Below are positions 60,843 through 64,000 of a stretch of DNA of 64,000 nt, in pieces. The stretch covers positions 1 to 64,000 of the forward strand of contig NZ_FRCC01000012.1 of the NCBI RefSeq assembly GCF_900142775.1. Reading direction: 5' to 3'. Positions within the stretch are counted from its first letter, which is position 1. Each line of letters opens with the position of its first letter. The position numbers and the translations under genes were made by a program. The notes beneath the pieces are model-generated. The model saw only the letters and a program-made list of their open reading frames with translations. It did not search any database and was not told the DNA's origin. This DNA is from Flavobacterium flevense. GTDB taxonomy: Bacteria; Bacteroidota; Bacteroidia; Flavobacteriales; Flavobacteriaceae.

Positions 60843-63800
60843 ATGATTCAAAATGTATTAAAACTACTGTTTGTATTTTGCTTGTTCGGATTTCATCATG
60901 CTCAAGCACAAATCACAGTAAAGGGGACGGTTACAGAAGCTAAGAGCGGTTTTCCACTGCCAGGAGCAAATGTCGTTGTAAAAGGAACAACAAATGGTAT
61001 ATCAACCGATATGGATGGTAAATATAGCATTAGTGTTCCGGGGCAATCAGCCATTTTAGTCTTTTCCTATATAGGATCAGTTTCAAAAGAAGTTACTGTG
61101 GGAAGTCAGACTACTATTAATGTATCGTTAACAGAAGATGCAGAACAATTAGGGGAGGTAGTTGTAACAGCATTAGGAATTAAGAGAGAGAAAAAAGCAA
61201 TTACTTATTCAGCACAAAATGTAGATGTGGATGAAATTTCTCAGGCAAGATCCTTAAACGTTGCCAATTCTCTTTCAGGGAAAGTAGCGGGTCTTAATTT
61301 CTCGACTACTTCTAATGGGGTAGGAAGTTCATCAAGAATTACTTTAAGAGGGAATCGATCTCTAAATGGAAACAATCAACCATTGTATGTGGTAGATGGT
61401 GTTCCTTTAAGTAATGGTTCCAGAACAGATAATTCAGATGTTGATACTGGAGGTAGTACACAACCTGATGGTATTTCTAACCTTAACCCCGAAGATATTG
61501 CTTCGATGACTGTACTTAAAGGACCTTCGGCAGCAGCTTTATATGGTTCCAGAGCCAGTAATGGGGTTATTATTATAACAACTAAGTCCGGTGCAAAAGG
61601 CAAAACGATGCAAATTTCGGTTTCATCAAACTTTATGGCTTCTTCGGCTTATAATTTATTAGGTTTACAAAATGAATATGGACAAGGAGAAACTGGTGTC
61701 TATAATGAAACCTCTGAATCCAGCTGGGGAGGACGTTTAGATGGAAGTCAGGTTTCAGCTTGGCAATTAGTACGCAACCCTAACTATTCAGGACCTGCAA
61801 CTACAAGCTATTCTGCTCAACCAAATAATGTTAGTGATTTTTTTAAAACAGGATATAATTTAGCTAATACTTTATCTATCTCTACAGGTTCTGATAAAAC
61901 TCAGGCTTATTTCTCTTATACTAATACTATTGCAGAAGGTATTGTAGGTGGTAACAAATTAGGAAGACATAATGCTAACCTGAGATTAACAAGTGAGTTA
62001 ACAGATAAATTATCTTTGGATGTAAAAACAAATTATATCGTTCAAAATATTGATAACTTATTAAGAACGGGAGAAGAATCTATTGGAACTTCAGTTTATT
62101 TATTACCTAGAAGTATTGCTCACAGCGATTATAAAAATTATCAATACACCGATGCTCTTGGACAATTACAGCAAAATTATTTTATTGATGAAGTAGGACA
62201 AGCAGGAGGTAATCCTTATTGGTCAGCTTTGCGTGATAATTCAAGAGAAGATGAGCGAAATAGATTTATTGGTTTTGCAGCTTTAAAATATAAATTCACT
62301 AACGCATTAAGTTTACAAGTAAGAACAGGTTTAGATCAAACGACTAATAAAACTTTTTCTAACAGATATGCTACAGACAGGTTTAATCAAAACCTTGGAA
62401 ATTATTCTGAATTGTTAGAAACAGTAAGAGAATTAAATTCAGATGTATTATTAAGTTATAATACTAAGTTTGCAGATTTTTCTTTAACTACAAATGCTGG
62501 TGCCAGTTTATTGAAACAATCTACTTCAACATTGTCATCTGGAGGTCGATTAAGCAGAAGAAACTTTTTTGCCTTGGCCAATGTTGCAACTATGGGGTCA
62601 ACATCAAACCTTATTGAAAAACAAATTAATTCGGTATATGGTTCGGCACAATTAGGCTATAAAAACTATTTATTTTTAGATGTAACGGCAAGAAACGATT
62701 GGTCTTCTGCTTTACCGGCAGCTAATAGATCATTCTTTTATCCATCTGTAGGTTTATCAGGTGTTATTTCAGATATGGTTGCACTACCGGAAGCGATTAG
62801 TTTTGCTAAAGTAAGAGCATCGTATGCACAAGTAGGAAATGATACTGATCCTTATCAGTTAAGTCCTCAATTATCATATATTGGAGGTAATGGCGGTATG
62901 GTTTATTCACAAACTACAGCAGCTAATCCAAATTTAAAACCGGAAATTTCTAGTTCAATGGAATTTGGTACCGAATTCAAATTCCTTAACAATCGCTTGG
63001 GATTTGATTTTACTTATTTTCAAACAAATACTAAAGATCAAATTTTTTATATTAATACTCCTGAATCTTCAGGGTTTTCAAGAGCCGTAACTAATGGTGG
63101 AGAAATACAAAACAGAGGTGTAGAGATTATGTTAACAGCTACTCCTTTTGAATCAGATAATTTTTCTTGGGATATCACAACCAATTTTGCAACTTATAAA
63201 TCAAAAGTGAAATCTATTTTTGAAGGTAGAGATGAGTTGATTTTGGGAGACGGACGTTTGGTGAGAAGCAAAATTATTAAAGGAGGGGAATATGGCGATT
63301 TGTATATAAAAGGATTCCAGAGAAATGATGATGGAGAAATTATCGTGAGTTCAGCTGGTTTACCAATTGCTACTAATAGTTTTGATGTACTTGCAGGGAA
63401 TTTTAATCCAGATTGGACAGCAGGTTTTAAAAACAATTTTAGATATAAGGATTTCAATTTAAGTTTTCTTATTGATATGAGAATTGGTGGAGAAGTAGTG
63501 TCTTACACTCAGGCGAGACAAGCTGGAATGGGAGTAAATACTATGACTTTAGCAGGCAGAGAGAATGGATTTATTGTTGATGGTGTAGTTTCAAATGGAG
63601 ATGGTACCTATAGTCCAAATACAACAACTGTTACTGCTGAACAATATTGGACAGAAGTAGGACAAAGGACTCCAATTGCTGAACCATTTATTTATGATGC
63701 TACCAATATTAGATTAAGAGAACTTGTTTTAGGATATACAATGCCTAAGAGCTTATTAAAAAACTCTGCTTTTTCTAGTTTTAATGTATCATTTGTTGCC

Positions 63801-63941
63801 AGAAACTTATTCTTTATTGTAAATAAAGCAAAATATTTTGATCCGGAACAAGGAGCAGGTACAGGAAACTTGCAAGGAGTTGAGTCTTTCAACATTCCTT
63901 CTACAAGAGATTATGGGGTGAATGTAAAATTTGGATTTTAA
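60843..63941 (+). CDS. susC: SusC-like TonB-linked outer membrane protein
   Basis: Outer-membrane importer for oligosaccharides, working with the SusD lipoprotein that follows. Signal peptide 1-22. A carboxypeptidase-regulatory-like domain (about 24-105: ITVKGTVTEAKSGFPLPGAN, GKYSISVPGQSAILVFSYIG), a plug (GEVVVTALGIKREKKA, then PLYVVDGVPLSNGS and PEDIASMTVLKGPSAAALYG), and a 22-strand barrel to FGF at the C-terminus. 1032 residues. It has its own promoter module with the motif shared by the enzyme transcripts, so the whole set is probably one regulon. Confidence 0.95.
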   Translation: MIQNVLKLLFVFCLFGFHHAQAQITVKGTVTEAKSGFPLPGANVVVKGTTNGISTDMDGKYSISVPGQSAILVFSYIGSVSKEVTVGSQTTINVSLTEDAEQLGEVVVTALGIKREKKAITYSAQNVDVDEISQARSLNVANSLSGKVAGLNFSTTSNGVGSSSRITLRGNRSLNGNNQPLYVVDGVPLSNGSRTDNSDVDTGGSTQPDGISNLNPEDIASMTVLKGPSAAALYGSRASNGVIIITTKSGAKGKTMQISVSSNFMASSAYNLLGLQNEYGQGETGVYNETSESSWGGRLDGSQVSAWQLVRNPNYSGPATTSYSAQPNNVSDFFKTGYNLANTLSISTGSDKTQAYFSYTNTIAEGIVGGNKLGRHNANLRLTSELTDKLSLDVKTNYIVQNIDNLLRTGEESIGTSVYLLPRSIAHSDYKNYQYTDALGQLQQNYFIDEVGQAGGNPYWSALRDNSREDERNRFIGFAALKYKFTNALSLQVRTGLDQTTNKTFSNRYATDRFNQNLGNYSELLETVRELNSDVLLSYNTKFADFSLTTNAGASLLKQSTSTLSSGGRLSRRNFFALANVATMGSTSNLIEKQINSVYGSAQLGYKNYLFLDVTARNDWSSALPAANRSFFYPSVGLSGVISDMVALPEAISFAKVRASYAQVGNDTDPYQLSPQLSYIGGNGGMVYSQTTAANPNLKPEISSSMEFGTEFKFLNNRLGFDFTYFQTNTKDQIFYINTPESSGFSRAVTNGGEIQNRGVEIMLTATPFESDNFSWDITTNFATYKSKVKSIFEGRDELILGDGRLVRSKIIKGGEYGDLYIKGFQRNDDGEIIVSSAGLPIATNSFDVLAGNFNPDWTAGFKNNFRYKDFNLSFLIDMRIGGEVVSYTQARQAGMGVNTMTLAGRENGFIVDGVVSNGDGTYSPNTTTVTAEQYWTEVGQRTPIAEPFIYDATNIRLRELVLGYTMPKSLLKNSAFSSFNVSFVARNLFFIVNKAKYFDPEQGAGTGNLQGVESFNIPSTRDYGVNVKFGF

Positions 63942-63957
63942 TTAAAAAAATAATAGG

Positions 63958-64000
63958 ATGAAAAATAGTTATAAAATTAAAACAATAGCAGCTTTATTGA
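63958..64000 (+). CDS. susD: SusD/RagB-like lipoprotein, N-terminus only (cut by window end)
   Basis: An ATG 16 nt after the susC stop opens MKNSYKIKTIAALL, a signal-peptide start. Position directly after SusC, where SusD is expected, is the main support; only about 14 codons are visible. Confidence 0.6.
   Translation, partial: MKNSYKIKTIAALL

Overview
The window reads as chromosomal DNA of a Flavobacterium-like member of the Bacteroidota. The grounds are low GC, TAnnTTTG-type -7 promoter boxes, few Shine-Dalgarno sites, SusC/SusD and MG2/TonB-plug proteins, and a 5S rRNA 3' end of flavobacterial type at the left edge. The genus is an inference; no phylogenetic marker was compared.

Layout. 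1-200: tail of an rRNA operon with two terminators. 0.2-9.6 kb: a MATE exporter, yebC, gcvT, an ADP-type NAD(P)HX dehydratase, a secreted GH42 beta-galactosidase and a DUF1961 protein, separated by repeat-rich spacers. 9.6-15.3 kb: an MG2/TonB-plug surface protein, then small accessory genes including an Imm26-like immunity gene; one gap between them holds an attC-like imperfect palindrome. 15.3-16.7 kb: lpdA. 17.1-26.8 kb: cobalamin uptake and salvage (BtuC- and BtuF-like proteins, CobU, a DUF71 protein, a BluB-CobT fusion, CobS, CobC, then a cobalamin riboswitch and a BtuB-like receptor). A heptameric GTTAGAA repeat occurs at three places in this locus, one of them inside the riboswitch. 26.9-30.3 kb: amidase, S41 peptidase, DUF4252 and TPR genes.

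30.5-64 kb is a large polysaccharide utilisation locus whose enzymes fit N-glycan breakdown. It has two GH29 fucosidases, a GH2 beta-galactosidase, a GH20 hexosaminidase, three GH92 mannosidases, a GH18, a GHL10-type barrel, a glycosylasparaginase, a GH130 phosphorylase beside an SSS symporter, a CBM9-like protein, a GH3 with PA14, a NagB/PIG-L fusion, a LytS/LytTR two-component pair and a SusC/SusD pair cut by the window end. From 36.7 to 60.5 kb the genes run on one strand with gaps of 42 nt or less, ending in a terminator.

The best candidate for something undescribed is a promoter module found upstream of four transcripts of this locus (30.4, 32.7, 36.7 and 60.7 kb). A motif close to GTYRTYNGTCKAA lies 26-27 nt before a TANNTTTA -7 box each time. 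It would make the scattered transcripts one regulon, with the adjacent LytS/LytTR pair as the obvious but unproven regulator. The second notable item is the heptamer repeat forming a long hairpin inside the cobalamin riboswitch.
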